Positions 51,199-60,132 are shown, counted from the first letter of the stretch. The stretch: DNA of 64,000 nucleotides from JADLCX01 sp964630785 (GCA_964630785.1 CAZVZG010000005.1:123972-187971), one strand, 5' to 3'. Notes: a model not told the origin generated them from the letters alone. Made by a program: numbers and translations.

Positions 51199-52344
51199 AT
51201 GCTGCGCGTGGTCACGATCGGCGGGGGACCGGCGGGGAGCGCGTTCGCGGCTTCGCTGCTTCGCTCGGCGCCGCGTGGCTGCGTCGAGGTAACGGTGATC
51301 GAGGCCCGGCGTTTCCCCAGGAGCAAGGTGTGCGGCGAGTTTGTTTCGCCCGCCGCAACGGACCTTCTGGAGTCGTTCATCGATCGCGACACGCTCCGAC
51401 GAGCGGGTGCTCGGCGGGTGGAAAGGCTTGTGCTCGAACTCGACGACTCGGAGGCGGTGTGGCCCCTGCCTGCGTCGGCTTGGACACTCAGCAGGCGAGC
51501 GCTCGATGAACTGCTGCTTGGGGTCGCCGTGGGCTCCGGCGCCAGCCTGCTGCAACCGGTGCCGGTTCGACGCGTCGATTACACCGCCGGGGCCGCCACG
51601 CTGCACCTCGGCGACGGTCGCACTTTGAACGCCGATGTGGTGGTTCACGCCGACGGGTCCGGCCGCTTCGACCCCGCGGGACCGGCGCCCTGTCGGCCCC
51701 GCGTGCTGGGGTTCAAATGCTTCATCCGTCCCGCCCGCACGATCGAAGGAATCCGCATGCGGGCGGCCCGCGGCGGCTACGTCGGCACAGTGGGCGTGGA
51801 GGGCGGGCTGGCGACCGTGGCTCTGGTGGCCAGATCGGAACTGCTCCGCGCGGCGTCCGGCGACATCGACCGGATGGTGCGGGGTTTGTGGCCGGCATTC
51901 CACGACGAATGGCGCGAGGGGGAATGGCTGAGCTGCGGCGTGACCGACTCGCGATACGTCAGGCCCGGCCACCCGCGCTCGTTCCGAATCGGCAACGCCG
52001 CCGCGGCGGTCGAGCCCGTCGGTGGTGAAGGGATCGGTCTGGCGCTGTGGTCGGGCCATCGGCTGGGCGAGATCCTTGCGGACGCCGCGGCCGAAGATGC
52101 GGAGTCCATCGAACCGCGACTCGCGGAAGCGCAGGGTCGGTTCACGAGGGAGTACGTCCGCCGCCTCCGGACGCGCCGGCCGGCGTGTCGGCTCGCGGGC
52201 GCGGTGCTCATGCATCGAGGATTGATGCGGGCGGTCTGGCCACTTCTGCACGTGCCGGGCGTGTGCGTGCGCCCGTGGTATGGATTGACGGGCAAGCCGT
52301 TGGTACCCCGGCGCGATCGACAACTCAGCCGCGCAGCCAGGTGA
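51199..52344 (+). CDS. FAD-dependent oxidoreductase, geranylgeranyl-reductase-like
   Basis: 381 residues. The N-terminal Rossmann motif LRVVTIGGGPAGSAFAASLL (2-21) binds FAD, followed by VIEARRFPRSKVCGEFVSPAA, the typical PxxKxCGE motif of the geranylgeranyl reductase/halogenase-like group, and the second FAD segment RIGNAAAAVEPVGGEGIGLALWSG. It probably reduces or oxidises a hydrophobic or polyketide/isoprenoid substrate together with the adjacent methyltransferase; the actual substrate is unknown. Its end overlaps the convergent membrane-protein gene by 20 bases. Confidence 0.82.
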   Translation: MLRVVTIGGGPAGSAFAASLLRSAPRGCVEVTVIEARRFPRSKVCGEFVSPAATDLLESFIDRDTLRRAGARRVERLVLELDDSEAVWPLPASAWTLSRRALDELLLGVAVGSGASLLQPVPVRRVDYTAGAATLHLGDGRTLNADVVVHADGSGRFDPAGPAPCRPRVLGFKCFIRPARTIEGIRMRAARGGYVGTVGVEGGLATVALVARSELLRAASGDIDRMVRGLWPAFHDEWREGEWLSCGVTDSRYVRPGHPRSFRIGNAAAAVEPVGGEGIGLALWSGHRLGEILADAAAEDAESIEPRLAEAQGRFTREYVRRLRTRRPACRLAGAVLMHRGLMRAVWPLLHVPGVCVRPWYGLTGKPLVPRRDRQLSRAAR

Positions 52345-52837
52345 CGCCGACGAGCATGAACACGGCCGCGAGGATCGCGGCGGCGCCGATCCACGCGGCC
52401 CACCACGCCCGCCCGCTTTCCGGCGTCTTGCGTTCAACGTCGCGTTGGGCGCCGGGGACGAGCGATAACCGTTGCAGCATCTCGGACCGCGGCTCGGCGC
52501 CGGCGCAACGGGCGTGGTCCTGCACGATCGCGATGATCAGGCTGATATCGAACGGACGCAGACCCAGCCGTCGGCCGAGGTCGATCAGTCGGGCGCGGGA
52601 TTCGGGCCGGAGCACGCCCGCGCTGCCGCCCTCCAGCGACTCGTACGCCCGCGAGGCCAACACCCAGCGCGCGTCGATCGGCGAGAGCGCCGGAGACGAG
52701 GATGATCGGGATGGAGCAGCCGGAACGAAGTCCGATTGCACGCGACGACGGCGCGCGGCGAGCGGGCCCGTCACCGGAACGGATACCGTCGCGGGCGTGA
52801 GTCGTAGCCGGTCTGTCGCGGCGCGCAAAGACATCGC
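52325..52837 (-). CDS. Hypothetical protein with a C-terminal membrane anchor
   Basis: A 170-residue protein from the ATG at 52837 (MSLRAATDRLRLTP). Residues about 55-115 form a helical domain (PIDARWVLASRAYESLEGG...RLIDLGRRLGLRPFDISLIIAIVQDHARCAG). A single C-terminal transmembrane helix follows (WWAAWIGAAAILAAVFMLVGVTW), i.e. a tail-anchored layout. The frame continues upstream to 53158, but that part has no good start and is poor coding sequence. No family is recognised. Confidence 0.6.
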   Translation of the reverse strand, partial: AMSLRAATDRLRLTPATVSVPVTGPLAARRRRVQSDFVPAAPSRSSSSPALSPIDARWVLASRAYESLEGGSAGVLRPESRARLIDLGRRLGLRPFDISLIIAIVQDHARCAGAEPRSEMLQRLSLVPGAQRDVERKTPESGRAWWAAWIGAAAILAAVFMLVGVTWLRG

Positions 52838-53195
52838 ACACGGTCCCCTTGGTCCGCCCCATGTGCACGTCCTGTGCCAGCTCTTGTGCGATCCGTTCGC
52901 CGCTGAGAGACTCGCGAATATTGGACGCGCGCCGACGCGTGTGGGCCAGCGGCAACGCCGGAATTCGGGAAATGTTTCCGCCGGCCACCGTACACCTCGT
53001 CCGCAGGTACACTCGCGCTCCGAATCTGCCCCGATCCCTCCGCCGACCGTGCTCGTAAGTAAGCAGGAGCGTTGGATCGGCCGTCGGGGCTTCTGTGCGC
53101 AACCCGCGTATCCCGGTCCGCCGGTCACGGTCCACAACTCACCGAACACGATGGGCAACCACGCACGCCACTTCGCCGATCACTCGCACGTCACG
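52838..53195. other. Intergenic region between divergent small-protein genes
   Basis: 358 bases between the starts of the minus-strand gene at 52837 and the plus-strand gene at 53196. It must contain the promoters of both, but I see no clear promoter boxes, operator palindromes, tRNA or repeat. A few in-frame start codons near 53151 could lengthen the right-hand gene. Confidence 0.5.
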
Positions 53196-53810
53196 ATGAG
53201 CAAATCGCTACCCGAACAAACATCTGATCCCGCCGAGAACGGCGAACTGCCGCAAGTTTGGGTTCCGGTAGCAACACCCGAGATCACGTCTCGCCTGTCT
53301 GCGGCGGCTCGTCGCGGCAAGTTCGCCGGCTTCAGGCAGGGAAGCCGGGGCGCGGTGTTCAGCGTGCGCGATTTCGGGGGCCCGTTCGAGTCGGTGCTGC
53401 GGGCGACGGCGCGCGACTCGGCCCCGGACGATGGGACCACGCTGGGATTCACGCTCACCCTTCGGACCGGGCTCGCGTGGGTGTATCTCACACTCCTGGT
53501 CGTGACGGTCTGGCCGGGCGTCTGGCTGACCGATTCCATGCTCCGAACGTATTTCACCGGGTACGACTTTCAGACCTGGATGTGGTACATCCCGCTCACC
53601 GCGCCGTTCGTACCGTGGGCGATGATGCTCGCTATCCGCCGGTCCCGGGCCCGTGGTCGCATAGCGGCCGAACCGATCATTGATTCCATCGCCGCGATCC
53701 TCGGCGGGCGGGTCATCCGCGGGGCGGGATCCCCGTCCCCCGCGCCGGGGCCGGGAGGCGAATCCGCGACCGAACGAGTGCCGGAGACGAGCAGCGCGGC
53801 CGACCGCTGA
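53196..53810 (+). CDS. Hypothetical two-helix membrane protein
   Basis: A 204-residue protein from ATG 53196 (MSKSLPEQTSDPAENG). A polar N-terminal region of about 95 residues is followed by two transmembrane segments (about 96-120, LAWVYLTLLVVTVWPGVWLTD, and about 135-155, WMWYIPLTAPFVPWAMMLAI) and a charged cytoplasmic tail with a Pro/Ser-rich end. No motif is recognised. The gap to the downstream livK-type gene is short (74 bases), but the relation is unknown. Confidence 0.6.
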   Translation: MSKSLPEQTSDPAENGELPQVWVPVATPEITSRLSAAARRGKFAGFRQGSRGAVFSVRDFGGPFESVLRATARDSAPDDGTTLGFTLTLRTGLAWVYLTLLVVTVWPGVWLTDSMLRTYFTGYDFQTWMWYIPLTAPFVPWAMMLAIRRSRARGRIAAEPIIDSIAAILGGRVIRGAGSPSPAPGPGGESATERVPETSSAADR

Positions 53811-53884
53811 TCGGTATGCTTGGGCGGCGCGCGGGGGCATCTGCCCGCTTCCGAGCCGAATCTTCCCCTTTGGAGAGGCCCTCG

Positions 53885-55060
53885 ATGACCAGCATCCGCA
53901 GCGTTTTCACGGCCGCCCTGGCCGCCGTCGCGACCATCGGTGTGATCGCTTCATCGGCGATCGGACGCGCGCCGGCCGACGCCGACACGATCAAGATCGG
54001 GCATTACGGCTCGCTGACCGGTTCGGAAGCGACGTTCGGCCGCTCGACGAGCCAGGGGATCCGATTGGCGATCAAGGAGTTCAACGCCGCGGGCGGGCTG
54101 AACGGCAAGCAGATCGAGTTGAAGGAGTACGACACGCGCGGCGACGCGGGCGAAGCGAAACTTTCGGTCGAGCGGTTGGTGAAGGCCGACAGAGTCGCGG
54201 CGGTGCTCGGCGAGGTCGCCAGTAAGCTCTCGCTGGCGGGCGGGCCGGTGTGCCAGGAGGCCGGCGTGCCGATGATCAGCCCTTCGAGCACCAACCCCAA
54301 GGTGACGCAGATCGGCGACTACGTGTTCCGCGTGTGCTTCATCGACCCGTTCCAGGGCTACGCCGGCGCGAAGTTTGCGCGCGAAGACCTCAAGGCCAAG
54401 ACCGCCGCCGTGCTGGTGGACCAGGCCCAGGCCTACGCGGTGGGGCTGGCAGACGAGTTCATCAAGAACTTCGAGAAGATGGGCGGCAGCATCGCCACGC
54501 GGCAGAGCTACACGGGCGGCGCCCAGGATTTCACGGCCCAGCTGACGACCATCCGCAGTGCGCACCCGGACGTGATCTACATCCCCGGCTACTACACCGA
54601 CGTGGGCAACATCGCGCTGCAAGCCCGCAAGCTCGGGCTGACCCAGCCGCTCTTGGGCGGTGATGGGTGGGACTCCGAACAGCTCGCCAAGATCGCCAAA
54701 GATGCCATCGAGGGCTGCTACTACACCAACCATTACGCCCCCGACCAGCCGGACGCCCGCGTGCAGGACTTCATCGAAGCGTACCGGGCCGAGTTCGGCT
54801 CGACGCCCGACGGGCTGGCGGCCCTGGGCTACGACGCGGCGAAGATTCTCTTTGACGCGATGAAGCGGGCCGGGAGCGTGGACCACAAGGCGCTCCGCGA
54901 CGCCATCGCGGCGACGAAAAACTTCCCGGGTGTGACCGGTGACATCACCATCAACGCCGACCGCGACGCCGTGAAGAGCGCGGTGGTGGTCGAGATGGCG
55001 GTGCCGGACGGCAAAGACCTGCCCGAACCCCGTTACCGCCAGACGATCAAGCCCGAGTGA
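53885..55060 (+). CDS. Branched-chain amino-acid-type ABC transporter substrate-binding protein
   Basis: 391 residues, periplasmic type I binding protein of the LivJ/LivK (Peripla_BP_6) kind. A signal peptide (SVFTAALAAVATIGVIASSAIG) is followed by IKIGHYGSLTGSEATFGRSTSQGIRLAIKEFNAAGG, the typical family opening, and LNGKQIELKEYDTRGD, DRVAAVLGEVASKLSL, MISPSSTNPKVTQ, VYIPGYYTDVGNIALQARKLGL and GLAALGYDAAKIL. It captures the substrate for the permeases that follow. An SD-like GGAGAGG lies upstream of the ATG. A hairpin follows before livH. Confidence 0.9.
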   Translation: MTSIRSVFTAALAAVATIGVIASSAIGRAPADADTIKIGHYGSLTGSEATFGRSTSQGIRLAIKEFNAAGGLNGKQIELKEYDTRGDAGEAKLSVERLVKADRVAAVLGEVASKLSLAGGPVCQEAGVPMISPSSTNPKVTQIGDYVFRVCFIDPFQGYAGAKFAREDLKAKTAAVLVDQAQAYAVGLADEFIKNFEKMGGSIATRQSYTGGAQDFTAQLTTIRSAHPDVIYIPGYYTDVGNIALQARKLGLTQPLLGGDGWDSEQLAKIAKDAIEGCYYTNHYAPDQPDARVQDFIEAYRAEFGSTPDGLAALGYDAAKILFDAMKRAGSVDHKALRDAIAATKNFPGVTGDITINADRDAVKSAVVVEMAVPDGKDLPEPRYRQTIKPE

Positions 55061-55086
55061 AGCCCGGCAAGATCGCTTGCCTTCTC

Positions 55087-55122
55087 CGGGCCCGGGGCGC
55101 GCTCCGGGCCCGTGTTCATTTT
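55087..55122 (+). terminator. Terminator/attenuator hairpin between binding-protein and permease genes
   Basis: An 11-base-pair stem, CGGGCCCGGGG (55087-55097) with CTCCGGGCCCG (55102-55112), one G-U pair, CGCG loop, followed by TGTTCATTTT. Located just after the binding-protein stop inside the transporter operon, it could attenuate transcription so that the binding protein is made in excess of the permeases. Confidence 0.7.
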
Positions 55123-55244
55123 GGTGATCCGGCGGCGGCGCGTCCGCGGGAGAACCGAACCGGAATTCGCTAGACTCTCCGCCTTCATCCGGACGGTTGG
55201 TCGGCCGACCCCCCACTTGGCGGGCCGGCAAGGGATTCCGTAAC

Positions 55245-56462
55245 TTGGCCGCGTACGTCGACACGCTCATCGCCACGATCACCGTCGGGAGCCTGTACGC
55301 GCTGGTGGCGCTTGGGTACACGCTGGTGTACGGCGTGCTGAAGTTCATCAACTTCGCGCACTCGGACGTGTTCGTGCTGGGCGCGTGGACCAGTTTCACC
55401 GGCGCGACGGTGATCCTGAGCCGCATGGACCCCCCGCCCGAGCACGCGCCGTGGTGGCTGGGCGTTGTTGCGCTTCTGCTGGCGGTCGCGGTGTGCGGGA
55501 CGGTGGGCTACGCCATCGAGCGGTTCGCGTACCGCCCGCTGCGTCGCGCCCCGCGCCTGAACGTGCTCATCACGGCCATCGGTGTCTCGCTGCTGCTCCA
55601 GAATGTCGGGCAGCTCCCCGGGGCCCGCGTCGCCCAAGACGCCTCGGGGCAGACGCTGGCCACGGTGCCGTTCGGGCCGACGCCCAAGAACATGCCGACC
55701 CTTCTGCCCGACGCCGTGCTCAACGAGACCGCGGTCGCCAAGGGTGAGATCGAGGGCGGCCCCCGGCGCGGGCTGGTCAAACTGGACCGGGCCGTCGACC
55801 TGCGTCCCGACCGCCAGTACAGCCTCGAGATCCACCGCAAGGACGATGGCCGGACCGAGTTGCTGCGGCTCGCGGTGGATCCCGGTCACTACGACGCGGG
55901 CGTCGACCTGGCCACGCAGCCGCGGCGTAACCCCTCGGAAGTTCACGGTGTGGCGTACAAACTTGTGCGGGCGCCGATCGTGCCGATCCGGCTCACCGAC
56001 GTGCTGATCGTCGGGAGCTCGATCGCGCTCATGATCGCGCTGGAACTGTTGATCTTCCGCACGCGGATCGGCTCGGCCATGCGGGCGCTATCGTTCAATA
56101 TCGAGACCGCCGGCCTCATGGGCATCAACGCCAACCGTGTCATCAGTTTCACGTTCGTGCTGGGATCGGTGCTGGCCGCGGCGGCGGCGTTCCTGTACGC
56201 GCAGAAGTACCCCGGCCTGAACCAGACGGCCAGCGCGATCTGGGTTCTGCTGGGGCTCAAGGCCTTCGTCGCGGCGGTGGTGGGCGGGATCGGCAACGTG
56301 CGCGGCGCGGTGCTGGGCGGCTTCCTGATCGCCGCGATCGAGTTCTTCGGGGCCAAGTGGTACGCCCCGCTCCGCGACGTTTACGTGTTCGGCCTGCTGA
56401 TCGCGGTGCTGCTGCTCAAGCCCAACGGGCTGCTCGGCTCGACGGTGAGGGAGAAGGTGTAG
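55245..56462 (+). CDS. livH: Branched-chain amino-acid-type ABC permease (LivH-like) with large inserted loop
   Basis: A 405-residue permease against about 300 in typical LivH. Family features: ITVGSLYALVALGYTLVYGVLKFINFAHSDVF (helices 1-2), the SLLLQNVGQ segment, and MRALSFNIETAGLMGINANRVISFTFVLGSVLAAAAAFLYAQ through the EAA-like GGIGNVRGAVLGGFL region. Between helices about four and five there is an unusual stretch of about 115 residues (encoded near 55630-55980) that is soluble and contains PKNMPTLLPDAVLNETAVAKG and SLEIHRKDDGRTELLRLAVD. The start is TTG at 55245 (AAGGG upstream); TTG at 55197 is an alternative. Confidence 0.87.
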   Translation: MAAYVDTLIATITVGSLYALVALGYTLVYGVLKFINFAHSDVFVLGAWTSFTGATVILSRMDPPPEHAPWWLGVVALLLAVAVCGTVGYAIERFAYRPLRRAPRLNVLITAIGVSLLLQNVGQLPGARVAQDASGQTLATVPFGPTPKNMPTLLPDAVLNETAVAKGEIEGGPRRGLVKLDRAVDLRPDRQYSLEIHRKDDGRTELLRLAVDPGHYDAGVDLATQPRRNPSEVHGVAYKLVRAPIVPIRLTDVLIVGSSIALMIALELLIFRTRIGSAMRALSFNIETAGLMGINANRVISFTFVLGSVLAAAAAFLYAQKYPGLNQTASAIWVLLGLKAFVAAVVGGIGNVRGAVLGGFLIAAIEFFGAKWYAPLRDVYVFGLLIAVLLLKPNGLLGSTVREKV

Positions 56463-57755
56463 GTGAAGACGCTCGCGGAACAGATCCGGGACGTCCCCGC
56501 CTCGCGGTCCTTTCAGCCCGCGGTCATGATCGGGCCGTGGCTGGTCTGCCTCGCGGCCGCGCTGGCCGTGCACTACGGGCTGCCGCACGTCGTCGACGAC
56601 TACTGGGTCAACGTGCTGCGGCGGGCCGGCGTGTTCGTGATCGCGGCCGTCTCGCTCAACATCGTCAACGGATACGCGGGTCAGTTCTCGATGGGCCACG
56701 CCGGGTTCATGGCCCTGGGCGGCTACACCGCCGCCGCCGTTACGTTCTACGGCTCGCTCTATTTCCACGGCTCCGTGGGCGATGAGTCGTTCTTCTGGGC
56801 CGGCAACGGCTTGATGCTGGTGGGCATCTTCGCCGGGGCCTGCATCGCCGCGGGCGCGGGGTACCTCGTCGGGCTCCCATCTCTGCGACTGCGCGGCGAC
56901 TATCTGGCCATCGTGACGCTCGGCTTCGGCGAGATCATCCGCGTGCTGCTGGAACTGACGCGCCCGCAGTTGGACTCGGCCGAGGCCGTCCGTTCGCACC
57001 CGTGGATGACGATCATCAGCCTCAACGGGCCGACCGGGTTCTTCGGGGTGCCTGCGTACGCCTCGCTGTTCTGGATCTGGCTCTTCGTCGCCATCACCTG
57101 CCTGGTCGCGTACCGGATCAAGCAGTCCAGCTCGGGCCGGGCGTTTCTCTCCATCCGAGAAGACGAGATCGCGGCCCGGGCCATGGGGATCGACCTGACC
57201 AAGTACAAGGTCCGGTCGTTCGTGCTGGCCGCGTTCTTCGGGGGGATCGCCGGCGCGCTCTATTCCCACACCGGGGCCAATCCTTCGCCGACGGACGCCG
57301 CCTTCATGCGTTCGTTCGACATCATCATCTTCGTCGTGCTCGGTGGGCTCGGCTCGTTGAGCGGCGCGGCCATTGCGGCGCTGGTGCTCAGCCTGCTCTC
57401 GGAGATCCTGCGCGGGCCCAAGCCGATCCTGGACGTGTGGTGGTACTGGCTCGCGATCGCGGGCGCTCTGGCCGCATTCGCCGTGGTGCTCAGGGCACGG
57501 CGAAACCGTGGGGCGTCCGTGCTGTGGATCAGCGCGGCCGTGCCGATCGTGCTGCTGGCCTTCGCGTTGGCCGCTCGGGTGCTCAAGGCCGGCCTGGGCG
57601 TGGACCTGGCGAACTACCGGATGATCTTGTACTCGCTGATGCTGATCCTCGTGATGATCCTGCGTCCGAACGGGCTGCTGGGCGTGCGAGAGATCTGGGA
57701 GCTCTTCGGCCGCCGGACTGGGAGCGTGTTGAAGGAAGGAGCGCCCGCGGCATGA
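56463..57755 (+). CDS. livM: Branched-chain amino-acid-type ABC permease (LivM-like)
   Basis: 430 residues beginning with GTG directly after the livH stop. Eight to ten transmembrane helices, including VSLNIVNGYAGQFSMGHAGFMALGGYTAA (the family NGxxGxxSxGHAxFxxxGAY motif), YLAIVTLGFGEIIRVLLE, and the coupling region SIREDEIAARAMGIDLTKYKVRSFVLAAFFGGIAGALY. The last helices end with LMLILVMILRPNGLLGVRE. Its stop overlaps the livG start (ATGA). Confidence 0.92.
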   Translation: MKTLAEQIRDVPASRSFQPAVMIGPWLVCLAAALAVHYGLPHVVDDYWVNVLRRAGVFVIAAVSLNIVNGYAGQFSMGHAGFMALGGYTAAAVTFYGSLYFHGSVGDESFFWAGNGLMLVGIFAGACIAAGAGYLVGLPSLRLRGDYLAIVTLGFGEIIRVLLELTRPQLDSAEAVRSHPWMTIISLNGPTGFFGVPAYASLFWIWLFVAITCLVAYRIKQSSSGRAFLSIREDEIAARAMGIDLTKYKVRSFVLAAFFGGIAGALYSHTGANPSPTDAAFMRSFDIIIFVVLGGLGSLSGAAIAALVLSLLSEILRGPKPILDVWWYWLAIAGALAAFAVVLRARRNRGASVLWISAAVPIVLLAFALAARVLKAGLGVDLANYRMILYSLMLILVMILRPNGLLGVREIWELFGRRTGSVLKEGAPAA

Positions 57756-58546
57756 GCGACTTCGACCTCGACGCGACGTCGATCTGCATCGCGTTCGGCG
57801 GGCTCAAGGCCTGTCAGGACCTGACGCTGCGGGTCCCGTGCGGCAAGCTCTACGGGCTCATCGGCCCGAACGGGGCCGGCAAAACCACCGCGTTCAACCT
57901 GCTCACGGGGGTCTACCAGACTCAGGGCGGGTCCATCTGCCTCTGCGGCCGGCGCATCGACCACCTCCGCCCGCACGAGATCGCCGCCGCGGGGATCAGC
58001 CGCACGTTCCAGAACATCCGCCTCTTCGGCGAGTTGAGCGTGCTCGACAACGTGATGCTGGCCTGCCACGTGCGCGGGCGTCACAGCGTGTGGCGCACGA
58101 TGCTCAGGACGCCGCGCTTCGTCGCGCAGGAACTGGCCATGCGCGACAGGTCGCTCGGCCTGCTCGACATCTTCGGCCTGCGCCATCGCGCCGACGAGCA
58201 GGCCAAGAACCTGCCTTACGGCGACCAGCGCCGCGTGGAAGTCTGCCGCGCGCTGGCGACCGAACCCCGCGTGCTGCTGCTCGACGAGCCCGCGGCGGGC
58301 ATGAACCCCGCCGAGAAGAAGGAACTCGCCGGACAGATCGAGCGGATCCGTGATCGGTTCGGACTCACCGTCCTGCTCATCGAGCACGACATGGGGCTGG
58401 TCATGGACATCTGCGAGCGGATCACCGTACTCGACTACGGCCAGGTCATCGCCGAGGGCACGCCTGAGGAGATTCAGAAGAACCCGAGAGTCATCGAGGC
58501 TTATCTGGGCGACGTGGCCGGGACGCAGGAGGACGCCGCGGCATGA
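57752..58546 (+). CDS. livG: Branched-chain amino-acid-type ABC ATPase (LivG-like)
   Basis: 264 residues. Walker A GPNGAGKTTAFNLLTG, Q-loop region RTFQNIRLFGELSVLDNVMLA, ABC signature NLPYGDQRRVEVCRAL, Walker B RVLLLDEPAAGMNPAEK and H-loop LLIEHDMG are all present. The long VRGRHSVWRTMLRTPRF insertion and the AGMNP motif are typical of LivG. Four-base overlaps with livM and livF show tight coupling. Confidence 0.94.
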   Translation: MSDFDLDATSICIAFGGLKACQDLTLRVPCGKLYGLIGPNGAGKTTAFNLLTGVYQTQGGSICLCGRRIDHLRPHEIAAAGISRTFQNIRLFGELSVLDNVMLACHVRGRHSVWRTMLRTPRFVAQELAMRDRSLGLLDIFGLRHRADEQAKNLPYGDQRRVEVCRALATEPRVLLLDEPAAGMNPAEKKELAGQIERIRDRFGLTVLLIEHDMGLVMDICERITVLDYGQVIAEGTPEEIQKNPRVIEAYLGDVAGTQEDAAA

Positions 58547-59310
58547 GCCCGGAGGCGTTCCCAACCCCTTCCTCCGCGGCGGCGCTCGCGGATGCCCCGG
58601 TCATGCTGTCCGTGAAGGACCTGCACGTCTCTTATGGAGCGATCAAAGCGCTCCACGGGATCGACCTGACCGTGCGGCGGGGCCAGGTGGTCACGCTCAT
58701 CGGGGGTAATGGCGCGGGCAAATCGACGACCCTGCGGGCGATCTCGGGGATGCTCAAGCCCGCCCGGGGTTCGATCCGGTTCGAGGGGCGAGAGATCAGC
58801 GGTCTGCCGTCGCACCAGATGGTGCGGCTGGGAATGGCCCACGCGCCCGAGGGGCGCGGCGTGTTCGCCAACCTCACGGTGGACGAGAACCTGGAGATGG
58901 GCGCGTTCATCCGTCGCGACCGCGCGGGAATCGCGGCGGATCGCGACAAGGTGCTCGGGCTGTTTCCCAGATTGCGGGAGCGGTTGAAGCAGAACGCCGG
59001 CACACTCTCGGGCGGCGAACAGCAGATGCTCGCGATCGGCCGCGCGCTCATGGCACGCCCGCGGTTGTTGCTGCTGGACGAGCCGTCGCTCGGGCTGGCG
59101 CCGCAGGTCGTCCAGACGATCTTCCGGATCATCCGCGAGATCAACGCGGAAGGGGTGACGATCCTGCTGGTGGAGCAGAACGCGCACATGGCCCTCAACG
59201 TGGCCCATCACGGGTACGTGCTGGAGGTGGGCGCGATCAGGATGGACGCTCCGGCCCGGGAGCTGGCCCGGAGCGACGAGGTCCGCAAGGCCTATCTGGG
59301 CGGACACTGA
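58543..59310 (+). CDS. livF: Branched-chain amino-acid-type ABC ATPase (LivF-like)
   Basis: 255 residues, second ATPase of the transporter. Walker A GGNGAGKSTTLRAISG, Q-loop region with LGMAHAPEGRGVFANLTVDENLEMGAF, signature LSGGEQQMLAIGRALM, Walker B RLLLLDEPSLGLAPQVV and H-loop VEQNAHMAL. The EGRGVFxxLTVxENL motif is typical of LivF. It ends the transporter operon; the next gene, of different kind, starts 17 bases on. Confidence 0.94.
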   Translation: MSPEAFPTPSSAAALADAPVMLSVKDLHVSYGAIKALHGIDLTVRRGQVVTLIGGNGAGKSTTLRAISGMLKPARGSIRFEGREISGLPSHQMVRLGMAHAPEGRGVFANLTVDENLEMGAFIRRDRAGIAADRDKVLGLFPRLRERLKQNAGTLSGGEQQMLAIGRALMARPRLLLLDEPSLGLAPQVVQTIFRIIREINAEGVTILLVEQNAHMALNVAHHGYVLEVGAIRMDAPARELARSDEVRKAYLGGH

Positions 59311-59327
59311 CGAACTACCCTCAGCCC

Positions 59328-60125
59328 ATGTGGCGGACGGACCTGCTCATCGAGGCCGCGGAGGCGGCCGTGCAAAGGCGCGAGGCCGAGCTCGCGGCCG
59401 AGCACGCCGTCCACGGCCTGGACTCGTTCGATGAGGTCGAGTTGCACCCGCTGCTGGCCGCCGGGTTCACCGAAGCGGGCCTGGGTGTGTTGCGCGAGCA
59501 GCCGTACCCGCACGAGTGGCGGTCCAAACGCGGCCGGCGACTGCGCGGCGCCGAGACGCCCGAGCACCGCGACCGGCTCCGGTGCGACCTGGTTTTGACC
59601 CCATCGCCGGGTCAGCGGTTGGTGGACCCGCTCTTGGTGGAGCGAGAGTCGGTGCGCGCCCGCCGGAACGCCGAGGGCACGCTCTCTTCGCCGATGGCGG
59701 GCGACGCCGCGGACGCGGTGGCCGCGTCGCTCTCCGAGGGTGTCGGACCGCGCGACGTTTATTGGATGGAGGTCAAGGTTGTCGGACAGCACGCCTACTG
59801 CGCCGGCGTGCCCGGACCCAACCGCTCGTACGCCTCGGAACTCCGGCGCACGCTCACCGATCTGCGGAAACTGGAGGACGACGAACAGGTGCTGCGGGCG
59901 GGGCTCCTGCTGGTCGTGTTCGCGGAGGAGCGATCGGTCGCCGAGCACGATCTTTCCTCGCTGATGCACGCCTGCCTGGATCGCGAGATCGCGATCTCGT
60001 CGCCGGAGTTGAGGCACGTTCCGATCCATGAACGCATCGGCAACCGGGTCTGCACATTGTGCCTGGCCGACCTGCGCAAATCGTGGCTGGCGGCGGACGA
60101 AATGGACACGTCGCTCCCGCTGTAG
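59328..60125 (+). CDS. Putative PD-(D/E)XK-type protein
   Basis: A 265-residue protein I do not recognise as a named family. Its order of elements suggests a PD-(D/E)XK nuclease-like fold: an N-terminal acidic helix (about 8-25), a strand CDLVL with Asp87, and later VYWMEVKVVG with Glu148-x-Lys150 followed by an alpha helix region. Further strands (AGLLLVVFAEE) agree. It lacks a signal peptide. It follows livF closely, but the function does not look transport-related. It could be a nuclease or a structural derivative; biochemical activity is not implied. Confidence 0.5.
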   Translation: MWRTDLLIEAAEAAVQRREAELAAEHAVHGLDSFDEVELHPLLAAGFTEAGLGVLREQPYPHEWRSKRGRRLRGAETPEHRDRLRCDLVLTPSPGQRLVDPLLVERESVRARRNAEGTLSSPMAGDAADAVAASLSEGVGPRDVYWMEVKVVGQHAYCAGVPGPNRSYASELRRTLTDLRKLEDDEQVLRAGLLLVVFAEERSVAEHDLSSLMHACLDREIAISSPELRHVPIHERIGNRVCTLCLADLRKSWLAADEMDTSLPL

Positions 60126-60132
60126 CCCGAGG

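Noticed and set aside
52047..53195. Upstream extension of the small membrane-protein frame at 53196
   Set aside because: The extension overlaps the FAD-oxidoreductase and the opposite-strand gene and shows shadow composition.
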